Shown: positions 43,940-55,689, numbered from the stretch's first letter. The stretch is DNA of 64,000 nucleotides from Odobenus rosmarus divergens (GCF_000321225.1 NW_004450328.1:1899896-1963895), one strand, 5' to 3'. The notes: generated by a model not told the origin, from the sequence alone. Numbers and translations are program-made.

Positions 43940-44262
43940 GGTAAGTGGAGGATGGATGGATGATGATGGATGGAGGGATGTGTGGATGATGGATGGGTGG
44001 GTGGATGATGGATGGAGGATGGATGGATGGATGATGGACAGATGGATGAATGGATGGATGGATGATGGACAGATGGATGAATGGATGGATGGATGATGGA
44101 GAATTGATGTGTGGATGATGGATGGGTGGGTGGATGATGGATGGATGGATGATGGAGGATGGATGGATAGATGATGGACAGATGGATGAATGGATGGATG
44201 GATGATGGAGGATGGATGGACGGATGATGGAGGATGAATAATGGATGGATGATAGATGAACT
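43940..44262 (+). repeat. GGAT/ATGG tetranucleotide array with higher-order repeat
   Basis: About 320 bases built from GGAT, GATG and GATGATGG blocks with inserts such as ACAGATGGATGAATGG. A longer block beginning GATGTGTGGATGATGGATGG occurs at 43977 and again at 44106, a period of 129 bases. Confidence 0.92.
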
Positions 44263-44339
44263 TACGGAAGGATGAAGAACATTCTCTACTTGGGGGAAAG
44301 CTCTAGAAATCCTTCTGGAATGGGATGAGGCTTCTTAAA

Positions 44340-44445
44340 GTCCTGGTTCTGACCCCATCTCTGCCATTCACTAGCTCTGTGATCTTGGGCAAGTTACTTC
44401 ATCTCTGTGACCCTAAGTTCCCTCATCTTTATAATAAGGATGTTG
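44340..44445 (+). repeat. MIR element
   Basis: Forward MIR: CCATCTCTGCCATTCACTAG, CTCTGTGATCTTGGGCAAG and TTACTTCATCTCTGTGACC. Confidence 0.8.
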
Positions 44446-44815
44446 CCCCAGGCACCTAAGCCCCAGAACTTGATGTAAAGGTAGCTGTAGACACAGGGTC
44501 AAGGGTCCCCATGGGGTCAGGACAGCTTAAGGCCTGGGCTTGAGGGCCTGTCTCCCAAATTCCCCACCTGCCTGTCCCATCCCTACCTTGCCCACCCTCT
44601 GGAATCCAAGGCAGCCTGCCAGCCTGGCTCCGCCCTGACCCTGACACCCCAGACCCAGCTTCCACTCTGGGCTCCCTCCTTCCGGCACCTCAGTGTCTGG
44701 CCCTGACCCCAGCACACTCAGGCTGTCCCACCTTCAGGCTCCTTGAGGACCCGATAGGGTGGGGCCCTGGGGGGGCAGCCACAGCCCAGAGAGCAACTGG
44801 CCTCCACACATAGCA

Positions 44816-45252
44816 AGAAAACAGGTTCAACAAGCATTTATTGTGCCCCTGCTGTGTGCCTGCTGTGTGCCCCACCCCCCACCCTGTGGTGCCAACGCCG
44901 GGAAGCCCCACCCGCTCCCTGCCTCGTGCAGGGCTCCGCGCCGCCGGACACGCCCTGAACTTCCCGGCCGGCTTTCCGTGGTATCCCAGCTGCACCGGAC
45001 AGGGTGCTGCATGTGACGGTGGCAAGAGTCAGGGGTTGCTGTCCCAGAGTCGCCATGCGCAGCCCTGTGCACTCCGTCAGGCCACCCCGGCTCCATGTCC
45101 AGGGCCCTGAGCCCCAGGAGGCAGTGGGGAGGGCAGGCCTGTGTCTCCCGCGCAGGCTGGCTGAGTTCCCAGCACACAGGCCAGCTTTCCAGGGGCACCA
45201 GAGCAGTCTTCTGGCGGGCGGCCTGAGGTCCGGGGGCCGCGCTGGGTCTTGG
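44816..45252 (-). other. GSG1L: GSG1L 3' UTR (short form)
   Basis: Runs from the stop codon down to the first AATAAA on the minus strand. It is GC-rich and otherwise featureless except for its last 60 bases, which resemble an L2 repeat end. A longer form using a more distal signal cannot be excluded. Confidence 0.6.
44837..44842 (-). terminator. GSG1L: GSG1L polyadenylation signal
   Basis: AATAAA read on the minus strand, within GCACAATAAATGCTTGTTG, followed about 20 bases later by a GU-rich CTATGTGTGG. The spacing suits cleavage near 44815-44820. It is the first canonical hexamer after the stop codon. Confidence 0.7.
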
Positions 45253-45369
<117 letters not shown>

Positions 45370-45394
45370 TCAGTACGCACGGCTGCCCTCCTCC

Positions 45395-45910
45395 AGCCAC
45401 GCATCCGTCGCCCACCCATCTCTGTCAACCCACATCCAGCTCTCTACCTCCCGCCCCACTCACCAGCTCACCGTCCACGCCCCCATCACCCACCCACCTC
45501 GACATACACCCGCCAACACCCACTGCCGCCCACCTCCCCCTGGCCCAGGTGCCCACCACCCCACCCAGACACACTCTTCCTACCCACAGTCCCAAACCCA
45601 CTCATGCACCTCCCACCTGTCAACACACCATCCATCCTCCTCCCGCCCCATTAACACCCCCAGCAGCCCAACTTCCCACAGCCACATCTGCCTGCAACTG
45701 GAAACAACCTCCTAGCCTCCCACTCACCCACCCTCTACCTCAACCGCCCACTTGCCCACTTCCCAACCTGCTGCCACACCCACTAAGTCACCACCGCACA
45801 CCCATCCACGACCCTCCAGCCTCCTGCCCCTCTCCCTGCCCACCCATCTCCCCAGCCACCCTGCCCAGCCAGCCCGTAACCGCCACCCACCGCCCCACCA
45901 GGCTTCCCTG
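45395..45910 (+). repeat. C/A-rich, G-poor low-complexity block
   Basis: About 500 bases dominated by CCCACC, CCAC and CCTCC strings with very few G residues on the plus strand. On the GSG1L sense strand it is G-rich (GGGTGGG type). It lies 45-560 bases upstream of the terminal exon. Confidence 0.85.
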
Positions 45911-46119
45911 AGCCACACTGCGTCTCCACGTGTTCAAGGAGCTGGGGGAGGGTTAGAGAAGAACAAGCATCCACAACTCCTGGCCCCGGTCCCTACGTGA
46001 CCCCAGGGACTGAGCGTGAGTGCACAGGTGTGCCCAAAGTGACTCCGAGCAGCGCCCTGGCAGTGCCCCACTGCTCCCAGGGGCCTGGGCGAGCAGAAGG
46101 GAGGGAGCTGGTCCTCATC

Positions 46120-46420
46120 CAACAAGCTCACTCCTCTCTCCCTGGGTTCTCGGAAGCCCACTCCCTGCCTTCGCTCAAATGCCTCAACATCTCTGACATG
46201 CGGGAACCATGTCCATCCCCATGCTGCGACCTGCTAACATGTCCTTGTACCTACTGTGAATCACTCTCAAGGCCCAGCTCACGTCTCTCCTCCTACAGGG
46301 AGCCCCCCAAGGTCTCTTTGAGGCCATTGGCTGTTTCCCTCATCTTGGAGCCGCCCCTCCCAGTGGCACTCCCTAGCGTGGCCCCCATCAGACCATGAGC
46401 CAAGGAGAATGATGGCTGGA
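46120..46420 (+). repeat. L2-type LINE fragment
   Basis: Pyrimidine-rich text such as CTCAAGGCCCAGCTCACGTC and CAGGGAGCCCCCCAAGGTC typical of L2 bodies. Confidence 0.5.
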
Positions 46421-46524
46421 CCCTCAGCAGATGCTCCGCGATGGCTCAGTGGAGGTGGAAGCAGAGAGGAAAACTGAGGGAGAGATTGGCATGGTGGGTG
46501 GGCTGGGGGGCCAGAGAGAAAACC

Positions 46525-46640
46525 AATAGACACTGAGCGTTCACGGTCTATACCCTACTTGATTCTAGCCTCACAAGCCTGGGAGGTAGCTAGCACCCAT
46601 TTTACAGATGAGGGAATGGACACTCAGCAAGGATAAGCAG
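46525..46640 (-). repeat. MIR element
   Basis: CCCATTTTACAGATGAGGG preceded by CTAGCCTCACAAGCC, reverse MIR core. Confidence 0.7.
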
Positions 46641-47934
46641 CTGGACTGAATTTCCTCATTAAAGACATTCGTCGGTTTTTCTACTCTGAGCTCTAATGGA
46701 GGCTCAGACATTCTTGTCATCCTTTAGGGTCAGACAGGCTCTTTGTAGAAAGCCCCACTGAGCTGGGAATTCCTGCTGAAGCCAAGCTCTTGCTTGCATA
46801 CCTCTACAGACAGACAGCTCATTACCCTTCCTCCACCCCCAAAGCAGCTCTGACTATTGGGACAGTCTCCCTCATGGCAAGGGCTGGAAGGCCACGGGCA
46901 AAGGGGAGGACGGTTGTGCCAATTTAGGGGGTGGTTGTGGGGTTTTGTGCTTTGATGTTTTTTCTGGTTTTAATATTCTTTAATGTTAGTGCTTTGCTAA
47001 TTTTATTGTATTTTTAAAAGGGTGGCAAATATTTGGCAAACATTCTGGAACCATTTGGCCTCAGGAAAAATGTCTGTTTTGGCCTCAGCAACTGAAACTT
47101 GCATTCTTTGGAAGTGAATGCTGCCAAGATATAGGTGTTTGGATTTAAAAAAAAAAAAAAATCTAGAAGCAAATATTTGATGTGCAGAAAGGTTTGATTG
47201 TTTTTCTAAATGAATATTTAGTAGTGATTGTAGCCTGCTCTCACCATTGTCAACAGGCCGAACCCCGGAGAGTCTGCTGGAACAGAAAGGGATCGTGCAT
47301 TTTGATGGAAAAGGAAAGGCCATGATCCCCATCCTTCCTGGAGTTAAAATCAGGCTGCTTGTTCCCTGGATCCAGAAGTGGATTTGTCACTGAGGAACTG
47401 GGACCCTCCTTTTGTCTTGGGCCTCCTGGGAGGGGCTTGGGGCCCAGAGCCATTTACAGTGGAGAGTAGGGAGCTCCGTCGTCCCGCCTGAGGAGTGCCC
47501 CCCAGGCCACCACAACCCCCACGCACTTCCCATCTTCCAGTATCTTTACTTTTGGGCTAGTCACTAGCTGGGGGTGGCAGCAGGGGAGGGGGAACCACCT
47601 GATGCTGTAGATTGGAGAATACCACCTCAAAATGTCTACGAGGCCTAACCAAATGACATAAACGGGCAAAGCAGCCATTCTTCAGCTCTGACCAATTGCT
47701 GCCATGGAGAACGTGGGCTCAGATCTTCCAAAAAGTTCAGAGAAACTGAAATTCAGAATTTCGAAATAAAATCTCCCAGATTTTCAATACTGACAACTGA
47801 GACTTTTAAAATATTTACAACCATCTGTGGGCCAAGTAGCATCTCTCGGCTGGCCAGTTCCGACCTCTACTTCCCAACATGCATCCTTGGTCCATGACTC
47901 TGTGCCATGGCTTTACACATTCTGGTCCCTCAAC

Positions 47935-48190
47935 CTGATGCCCTTCCTTGATGTTTCCTGGTTACTGAATCCCCCACTTGTCTTTCAAATGCTCCCCCTC
48001 TGGGAAGCATCCCACAACTTCACAGGCACAGGCTTCGCTCCCCCCGTGACCCCACGACACGCTGCTGATCTCTCTCTCCCTGGACTTGTGACTTTGTGTT
48101 GGGGACCCAGTGCAGGCAGGGACTGGGTCTACTTTCATCCCGGAGCCTTGGCCCCCCGCACCTGGCCAGGCACACAGCAAGTCCTGAGCT
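47935..48190 (+). repeat. L2-type LINE 3' region
   Basis: CTCCCCCTCTGGGAAGCATC, then GCAGGGACTGGGTCTAC and GGCCAGGCACACAGCAAG, the decayed L2 end. Confidence 0.6.
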
Positions 48191-48359
48191 GATCCTTTAT
48201 AACAATTGAAGAAATCATTCAGAAGGAGGATGGAGTAATTCCTAAGCCTGGAGAATGAGCTTTGCCTGCCCTTCCTATTCTGAGATTCTGTAGATTATGA
48301 GAGCCTCCTTGGTCAGTCTCTCCTCTTGTGGATACGGGCTTAGGGGGAAAACTATAATT

Positions 48360-48480
48360 GCAGTCTTGCAGTCAGGGGTTCAAATCCAGGCTCCACTGCT
48401 TACAAGCTGTGTCAGTCTTTTTTTTTTTTTTTAAGCTGTGTGACTGCTGACAAGTACCTTGTCCTCTCTGAACCTGCAAT
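48360..48480 (+). repeat. MIR element split by a T-run
   Basis: Forward MIR text CTCCACTGCTTACAAGCTG and CTCTCTGAACCTGC is interrupted at 48418-48433 by a run of T residues with AAGCTGTGT on both sides. Confidence 0.65.
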
Positions 48481-50034
48481 GGATGTGAGTTACAAAGGGT
48501 TTGGCAGGCCCAGCAGGCCCCCTGCTAGAAGTCAGTCCTTCGTTATCCGACTTCAGATTGATGTAGAAATAGCAAAATGCCTGTATGGGAGGGGGTTGGA
48601 TTCAACCACCTCTCTTCACAGATGGGGAGCCACGGCCCAAGGGTGGGAAGAGATCTGTCCAAGTTGCCACTCGGAGGGTTGATAGCAAGTGCTGTGTTTT
48701 AAATTCCTTTGTAAGCAACCAGGCTTAGAAGAGTATTTGGCCCAAATGAACATGAACACATTTAATGTCCTCTCTTCCATCCTCACTTCTCCATAGATCA
48801 GTGGGAAATCACTGTCATGAACCCCACCAGGGCACCAAGATCCCAGGGGTTCAGCTTTCAGCTCTGCTGAATTGTGTGCAGTCACATCCTCTGTTCCGGA
48901 ATGGATTCGCTGAGTTGGAAGGGCCCTTGAAAGCCAAGTCTGCCAGTGCCACCACAAATGTGTCGAAGGGGAAATGGGGGCACTTACAGGGGATGTAACT
49001 TGTCCAAGGCGCTCTGAAGCTGGTAAAGGAATTGATGACGGTGGGCAAGTGGCTGGTATTGGTGTTTCTCACCCCACAGCAGCCCAGCCCGGCCTGGCAC
49101 AGGAGAGACAGATGAACGCCACACCCCCTGCCCCGCCCCGACCCCCCGCATCCGCTGTCCGAGGTGCTGACGGCCTCTCTTGAGGGCCCGCGGGCCCAGC
49201 CAGAGCCTACTGTCTAGCTGCCCCACCTTGAATTCTTTCCTCTAGAAAGAGACGGATGAGGGGAGTGATGGAGAAATGAATTGAGGCTGGCACTGAGGTG
49301 TCTGGCTTTGGAGACCCTTCAGCTAGTGACACCATCGTCCCTTTTCCAGTCCTAAAATGTCGCCACCTTGGCAAGGGCCCTATGGCTGCTTCTCCAAGTC
49401 AACCCTGCATTGTAGATCTGTATCCTGAGGGCACATTAAAGACTCTGGCATATTTAGTAATAGCCATTTACTCTATTCCTCCTAGTTTCCCCTACTACGC
49501 TGCATGTAACATGGGGACACAGACCAGCCATGCTGCTCTTCATTGCTCTGTCCCTAGCACCTCACTCAATTCCACCCACACTGCTGATAATGTAGATCCA
49601 TTAAATGAATGAACATGCAAAGATTTGGGAAGAAGAGCAGATGTGTGTGAGATCCATGTGGAGGGGAAGTTGGGTTTTGTGGTCTACCTTGGGGGCAGCC
49701 TGTCTTAGGAGATCAAATGGGGGCCCCATTCTTGTCCTCGCTGGAGTCCATCTTCTGGGGACCCCATGCTGCTGAGCCATGATGTGCTCCTCATCTGTTT
49801 TCCACACTTAGGATCAGGTTGAATCCACCTAACCTGCCACCTCTCCCAGGACCACGGATTCCTTCATTCTCTTATGAAACATCTGATGGGCAATCTATTG
49901 TGTGTGAGCCTCCACAGCGGGTGCTGGGTCTGCAGACAGGAGTGAGACACCTGCCAGTGCTTGTGAGGGAGACAGACACATACATGCGGAAGTGACAAGA
50001 GCACATGCGTCTTCAGCTCTTAGCGCGGCAGGAG

Positions 50035-50185
50035 CCATTCACTGCGCCTCATGTGCACTTGCCCATTTATTCCTCAGAAATATGAGTGAGGTGCCATTAC
50101 TATGCCCATTTTACAAATGAGGAAAGCAAGGCTCAGACAAGTTAAGTCATTTGTCCAGAGTCTCACTGCTGGATTTGAACAATAG
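50035..50185 (-). repeat. MIR element
   Basis: CCATTTTACAAATGAGGAAA, CAAGGCTCAGACAAGTTAAG and TCATTTGTCCAGAGTC in reverse MIR order. Confidence 0.8.
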
Positions 50186-51275
50186 GCAGCCTCCAAAGGC
50201 CGGGCTTGTAACCACCATAAAATCCCACCTTGTAGACGTGAGCCCCAGGACAGGACAATGCAGAGATGAACATGACCACCTCTGATGGGGGGACGTGGGG
50301 GGCGGGCTGCCATCCCCCGGACATTGAACTAGACTTGGAAAGCACTGTGAAGCTCACAATTCCACGACTAGGGTTTGTTTCTTGCCCAGCGGAGGAAGGG
50401 AGCAGGTCTTTTCAGGCAGAAGGGAACAGAGTGTGAAATAGGTTCTTGGCAGGTAAATGAGGTTTTCAGGAGGTGTGAAAACCCTAGCACCGTTGGTGGC
50501 CCAGGGAGGGGGGAGCGAGAAGGTCTGTGTAGCTGGAAAGCAGGGCACCGGCAGCTGGCGGGGTGAGGGGTGGGGGACTGTGGTGGCCCAAGATGATGGG
50601 CGCCAGCAGGGAAAAGGCCGAGCAGTGCCCTCAGGGGGACAGGGTTCATCCTGCACCTGGGGGCTCCCCCTGAGCAGCAGACTTACCTGATGCAGATCCC
50701 TCAGCCCTACGCCAAACCAAGGAATTGGAATCTCCAGGGAGATCTGTATTTGAACAACTGCCCCCCCAAGTGTTTCTGGGCAAAAAACAGTCACAGAAAA
50801 GAACAAAAGCATGGCAAGTCGCCCAGATTTGTGACCCAGGACAAGTGACCTTGTTTCTCTGACCCCAAGTATTTTTCCCTGTAAAATGGAAATAGTTGTT
50901 ACGGCAACTACTACAGGAGGACTAAGGGAGCTAAATCGTTCGCCAGAAACCTGCTGATGACCGACTGCGGGCTAGGCCCTGGGGCTGTCCCCATGACATC
51001 TCTCATCACAGAGCCTGATACCCGCCCGGGGGGCCACCACTGCAGCTTGGGGAGCTAGGAGGAGGGGTTGGGGGAGACAGCATCAAAACTGTCTTAGGAG
51101 GATGGATTGAAGAGGAGTTGGCCCTAGAAGCACCTGTTTCCACGCAGAAGCCACCAAAGGGCCCAAGCAAGGGACAAAATGCAGACTGGCTCCTGGCCGC
51201 AGCTTCGGAGGGATAGGTACTGGCTCGGGGCCGAGTCCTGCTCAGAAGCTTGTCCGCAGAGCAGCAGAAAGAGTC

Positions 51276-51412
51276 ACGTGGGACCCGTTGGGAATGCAGA
51301 TCATCAGGCCCCACCCCAGCCCTCTTGAGCCAGGAACTCAGAGGCTCAGAGATGGGGCCCGGCAATCCACGCTTTAGGGAGCCCCTCAGGTGATTCTGAT
51401 GTGAACGCTGGC
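51276..51412 (+). repeat. MER5A-type DNA transposon relic
   Basis: The text matches the MER5A (hAT-Charlie) pattern: GGAATGCAGATCATCAGGCC, CCACCCCAGCCCTC, GCAATCCACGCTTTAGGG and CAGGTGATTCTGATG. Confidence 0.75.
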
Positions 51413-51937
51413 CTGGATCTCTCAGCCCCCAGGGCCCCCGGTCTCAGATGTCTCCAAGTCACATACCCGTCTGGGTGCCCGGCAAGTTGGCATCAGTGTT
51501 TATTTCAGAAATATTGTCTGTTTCCATTTTAATAAAGGACGCAGACTTGAGCAGTACTCTCCTTGGATGTGATTTTGATCTAATAAAAATGCCAAGCTGC
51601 TCTGGACCCAAGAAAGTCTTCCTTGAAATTCCCTCTGCTATTTTGAGGGCAGTGGCGGTGGAGACCTATCTAGACAGAGCTCCCAGAAGCCACCTCTGTA
51701 CCTGGCAAGTGACAGCCTCTTGCCCAGCCCTGCCCGACCTTACAGACACATGTGGCAAAATCAAAAGCTTGTCTCAGGCATTGAGCTTGACAGCTGCAAT
51801 CAGCTGCAAGCCCCAGTTGCCCCCAAAAGGAAGATACAGACACCTGGAACAGATGGCAGCATCACCTCCATCAAATGTCACATCTGATGTGCTCCCAAGC
51901 TAGCTGGTGGCACTGCAAAGCCCCAAAGGCAAGTTTC

Positions 51938-52136
51938 TTTCTTTTTTTTTTTTTTAAGATTTTTATTTATTTGAGAGAGAAAGAATGAGAGATAGAGAGC
52001 ACGAGAGGGAAGAGGGTCAGAGGGAGAAGCAGACTCCCTGCCGAGCAGGGAGCCCGATGCGGGACTCAATCCCGGGACTCCAGGATCATGACCTGAGCCG
52101 AAGGCAGTTGCTTAACCAAGTGAGCCACCCAGGCAC
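51938..52136 (-). mobile_element. SINEC with target-site duplication
   Basis: Minus-strand element: poly-T, AAGATTTTTATTTATTTGAG, a GA-rich body and GAGCCACCCAGGCAC. A 13-bp direct repeat AAAGGCAAGTTTC flanks it at 51925-51937 and 52137-52149. It lies on the sense strand of GSG1L. Confidence 0.93.
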
Positions 52137-52309
52137 AAAGGCAAGTTTCAAAAGCAAACTCTTTCCTCGGGAAAAAGAAATTGTGGCAGAATCCATATCA
52201 CAGTAGCCCAAGAAAAAAATAGCGACTTCCGGAGCAGTTAAGATAACCAAAAGTTCATGTACTGGTTTGTGGAAAAGTGGCCGCTCTAGTGGGAAATGGT
52301 GGGACAAAC

Positions 52310-52800
52310 TTGGAGCAATTGAGCACCTGCTGTGTGCAACACACTGTTCTAGGCTCTCAGAACACAGACATGAACAAAACAAGTCAGGGGGCCTGTTCTC
52401 CTGGAATCTAGTGGGGAGAGACCACCAAACAAAAACCAAGTACGTAAATATAAAAAATAATTTCAGAGAGGGACAGGTGCCATGAATGAAAGAAAACACG
52501 GTGATAATGAGGACAGCAGGGGAAGCAGATGCAGTCAGGGGAAGCTTCTCCAAGGAAGCAGTCTTCTGGCTGAGACTTCAAGGTGAGACAAAGCCAGCCA
52601 TGCAAGGATTTAGAGGGAGAGCATTCTGGGCAGAGAGAGTGGCAAGTACAAAGGCCCTGTGAGGGGATGGTTTGCATTTTCTAGAAAGAGAAAGGCCAGG
52701 GAACTGGGGCAGAATGAGAAAACGGAGAGGGAGAGGAGGTGAGGGTGGGGGCTTGGGGGCCCAGAACAGGAATGGCCTTGTACCCAGAGGAAGGAAGAAG
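52310..52800. repeat. Ancient interspersed repeat
   Basis: GAGCACCTGCTGTGTGCAAC, CACTGTTCTAGGC, then GAGAGCATTCTGGGCAGAG and CAAGTACAAAGGCCCTGTGA. Same family as at 18365 and 19800; this copy preserves most of the order. Confidence 0.65.
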
Positions 52801-53309
52801 ACAGACAACCGAGCCAGGCTATATCCCTCAGGGGACCAGAGATCCCAGCAAGTCAGGGTACCTTTCAGCTCCTTACTCTTTCCATCCCCACAGAAGAGTC
52901 ATCATCCCTCCTTCCCAGGGCTGTGAACAGCTGAGCAGAGACCTGCACACAGTAAGCCTTTAATAATGTGGGCTCGCTGAATTCCTCCTCCCCCGTTCCT
53001 CCTGCCCGCAAGTCAGCCCACCACAAAATCCGAGCAGCTGTTCGGTGCAGAAATATTGCAAAACTCGACCAGGCATTTCCAAAATATTTTCTTGGCCAAA
53101 ACCCCACTAGCAGCTAAGAGGCTGCGTTCTGGAGACGGTGCTGATCAGGCTGCTTTTCTAGCCCACGAGGTCTTTGAGGACCAAATCCACAGGGGGTTGG
53201 GCGCCGAGTCCCAGGACCCCGCCCGGTGTCTGGTAGATGGCTGCACCCAGCACAGGGGCCACCCCCTGGCATGCGGCAGCTCACCCTGGGGGCCCAGGGT
53301 TCAGGCTCT

Positions 53310-53405
53310 GGGGCCAGACAGGCTGGGTGCAAATCCCAGCTCTGTCACATGTCAGGCCTCACTCTCCCTGCCTGTAAAATGGCACCTGTTTAGGATTAAA
53401 TAAGT
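53310..53405 (+). repeat. MIR element
   Basis: GGGTGCAAATCCCAGCTCTG and CCTGTAAAATGGCACC, forward MIR core. Confidence 0.7.
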
Positions 53406-54689
53406 GGATAAATGTAAAGTCCTCAGAACACACACCAGGATGAGCAGACCTGGCGGGACTGAGTTCTCGTTGGCTATTTTTGTGATCTAGTCCAGGAATC
53501 CATATCGCTGTAGGATTCTTCCAAGTTGGGTCACCCCTGGCCAAGTATCCCCTCCCTCTCCTGCACCTCGCCCTCACCGCCAGCCAGATGAGGACCCTGC
53601 TTTAGCTCTGGCCACACAAGACAGCCATGCTCGGGAGCCCCCCAGTCCAGGAGCACACCTTGCTCACCCCCATGTTCCAGAACCCAGCCTGGTACAGTCC
53701 AGAGAAGCATCTTTCGTAAAGATGTGTTGAATAAATGGCTTTCCTGTGGCCACGACAGCAGCCACCTTAGGGGTCACTCAAGCAACCGAAGCCAACTCCT
53801 CTGACAGCGGTCGGGAGCTTCTCCTTCTGGTGGTAACGGAGTCCCCAGCGCCTCCGCGGGCCCTGGGGGAAAGCAGCATCCCCTGCAGCTCGGCTACCTG
53901 GTAAAAGGCACACCTGGCAGAGCGCTGTGGGATCTGAGGCTCCTTTCTTCCTGAGGAGCGGGCATCTGGTAAACCTCTGGGGGCCGCTGCCGGCCTTCCA
54001 CAGCCCCTGCCCCCCCGCCCCTTCTGCGGCTTCTCTGTGAGCCCCGGGGTGGTGCGTGAGGATTCAGGGGCTTCACCGGCTCTCCCCACCCCAAGCACGC
54101 TCCCTGGAGGACCTAGCTTCAGCCGTCTCCCTTCCCTACTCTGCAAGACCGTCCAGCTCCACCCAGACCAAGCAGCATGGCTGCACCAACCTGTCCTCTT
54201 CAGACACACTGATGCCCCGGGTGCCCCCTCGGCGAAGCAGGCTGCTGACCTCCACCCGCCCCAGGGCAAGGCAGGCCCCACGCCCCAGCCCAGCATGAGC
54301 AGAGCGGCGGTCCTGTCTGGAAGGGTAACTCAGATTCGTGAGCTCTGCACCGGCGGCCCAGGCCCCCCAGCGGGGTTCAGGGCACTCGCCTCCGTACTGT
54401 GTCCTTTACAGACCCTGCCTTTCCCTGCTCCTACTGTGTCTTCTGGGGCCACCCAAACGGGTGCTGGCTGCTGCTGAGCCCTTATCTCCCGATCTGCCTC
54501 TGGGAGAACCCCAATGAAGACATGTGACAATTCTTCCAGCAGAGAGTTCCCGAACCCACCCACTTTCATCTTCCTCGCCAAAGGTGAGGCCACTGTCATC
54601 TCTCCTGGGAATGACGACAACAGCATCTAAGCTGCTTGGCTGGCCTCTGCTTTTGCTCCCGTGCGACCCTTTCCCCACAGTGCCGATGG

Positions 54690-54800
54690 ACGGCTATGGC
54701 TGGATGGAGAGACACGGATATGGAGACAGACAGACAGATGACATAGGTCTAAGTGTAGATTAGAGGTATAGAGGTATAGATAGATACACAGACACAGATG
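54690..54800 (+). repeat. Mixed short tandem repeats
   Basis: GACAGACAGACAGATGAC, then TAGAGGTATAGAGGTATAG and GATAGATACACAGACAC, short GACA, AGGTATAG and GATA units. Confidence 0.85.
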
Positions 54801-54819
54801 AACAACCCGGGTAAGGCTC

Positions 54820-55160
54820 CTCCCTGCTCAAAATGCCCCTGGGCTCCCCACTGCACGGCCAGCACCCCACTTCCCCCACTCCTGTCCCCACGCGCCCCCC
54901 CAGCCCCATCGCCGGCCTCCCCACTGCTGACCCTGCTCCAGCCAGAGAGGCGGCTCTAGAGGAGCCTGCCCCATTCCCCTACCTTCACCCGCGCCCTCCG
55001 AGCACTTGTCTGTTCTGAGATTGTCTTGTTTATTTCTGAGTCACTTCTTACTTTCTCCCCCTGCCCCCAGACTGTGAGCCCCACAAGGCGGAGGCCTCTG
55101 TCTGCTCTGGCTCGTTCACAGCTGTGTCTTGGAGGGAACGAAAGATGGATTTTCTGCAGG
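54820..55160 (+). repeat. L2-type LINE 3' region
   Basis: CCCTGCTCAAAATGCCCCTG, then ACTGTGAGCCCCACAAGG and GGCTCGTTCACAGCTGTG, the L2 body and end in order. Confidence 0.6.
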
Positions 55161-55689
55161 CTGTTGACCTGCGCGTGAGCGCACGTGATGCTCCTTTTAT
55201 GAGGGAATGCTGCTTGGCAGATGAAGTGGGTGCCGGGGCAGGGGTGAGGGCCGTGGGAGGCGGGCTGGGGGTGGAGGCCTTCCGCAGTTCCCCTGACCCT
55301 GGGTGTCCTCATTAATCCCAGTGCTTGCTCTTAGAGCCAGACGGGGTCCCTTCAACTCTGTCTTCATCCTTGGGCTTCGGGGATTGGGCTTCCCTGCCCC
55401 AGACAAGCCCCATGGCCTCTTTCCACCCAAGGTTGCCTGCCCATTCTGCAGGGAGTGTGGGGATGCTCGGGCCCAAGCATGAGCCAGTGGCGCCTGAACA
55501 GCGTCCTCAGCCTTCATCCCTACCGTGTGCCTCCCGAGCCCCTCGGAGGGATTTCTGCTCCCCGGCCCTCTCCTTCTGTGAGTGTAGGTGGGAGAAGCCC
55601 CCAGGCACGGAGATGCAGATACTGGCCGCTGGAAGGCACTGGAGCTTGCTAAAAGGTCCGAGAGACAGAAGCAGGGCGCGGACGGGGTC

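Larger units (their letters stand above)
38061..44815. other. Intergenic gap between KATNIP and GSG1L 3' ends
   Basis: 6.8 kb between the two inferred poly(A) sites. Contents: a MIR (38225-38395), a DNA-transposon-like relic (about 38920-39045), a GC-rich stretch with long open frames (39050-40650), an 18-C run (39667-39684), a short minisatellite (39922-39977), L2-like regions (41180-41640, 43160-43400, 43740-43850), a MIR (43480-43690), a GGAT-type array (43940-44262) and a MIR (44340-44445). No gene recognised. Confidence 0.65.

Noticed and set aside
43940..44262. Regularly spaced repeats that could suggest a CRISPR-like array
   Set aside because: Units are contiguous tetranucleotides without unique spacers, in a mammalian genome.
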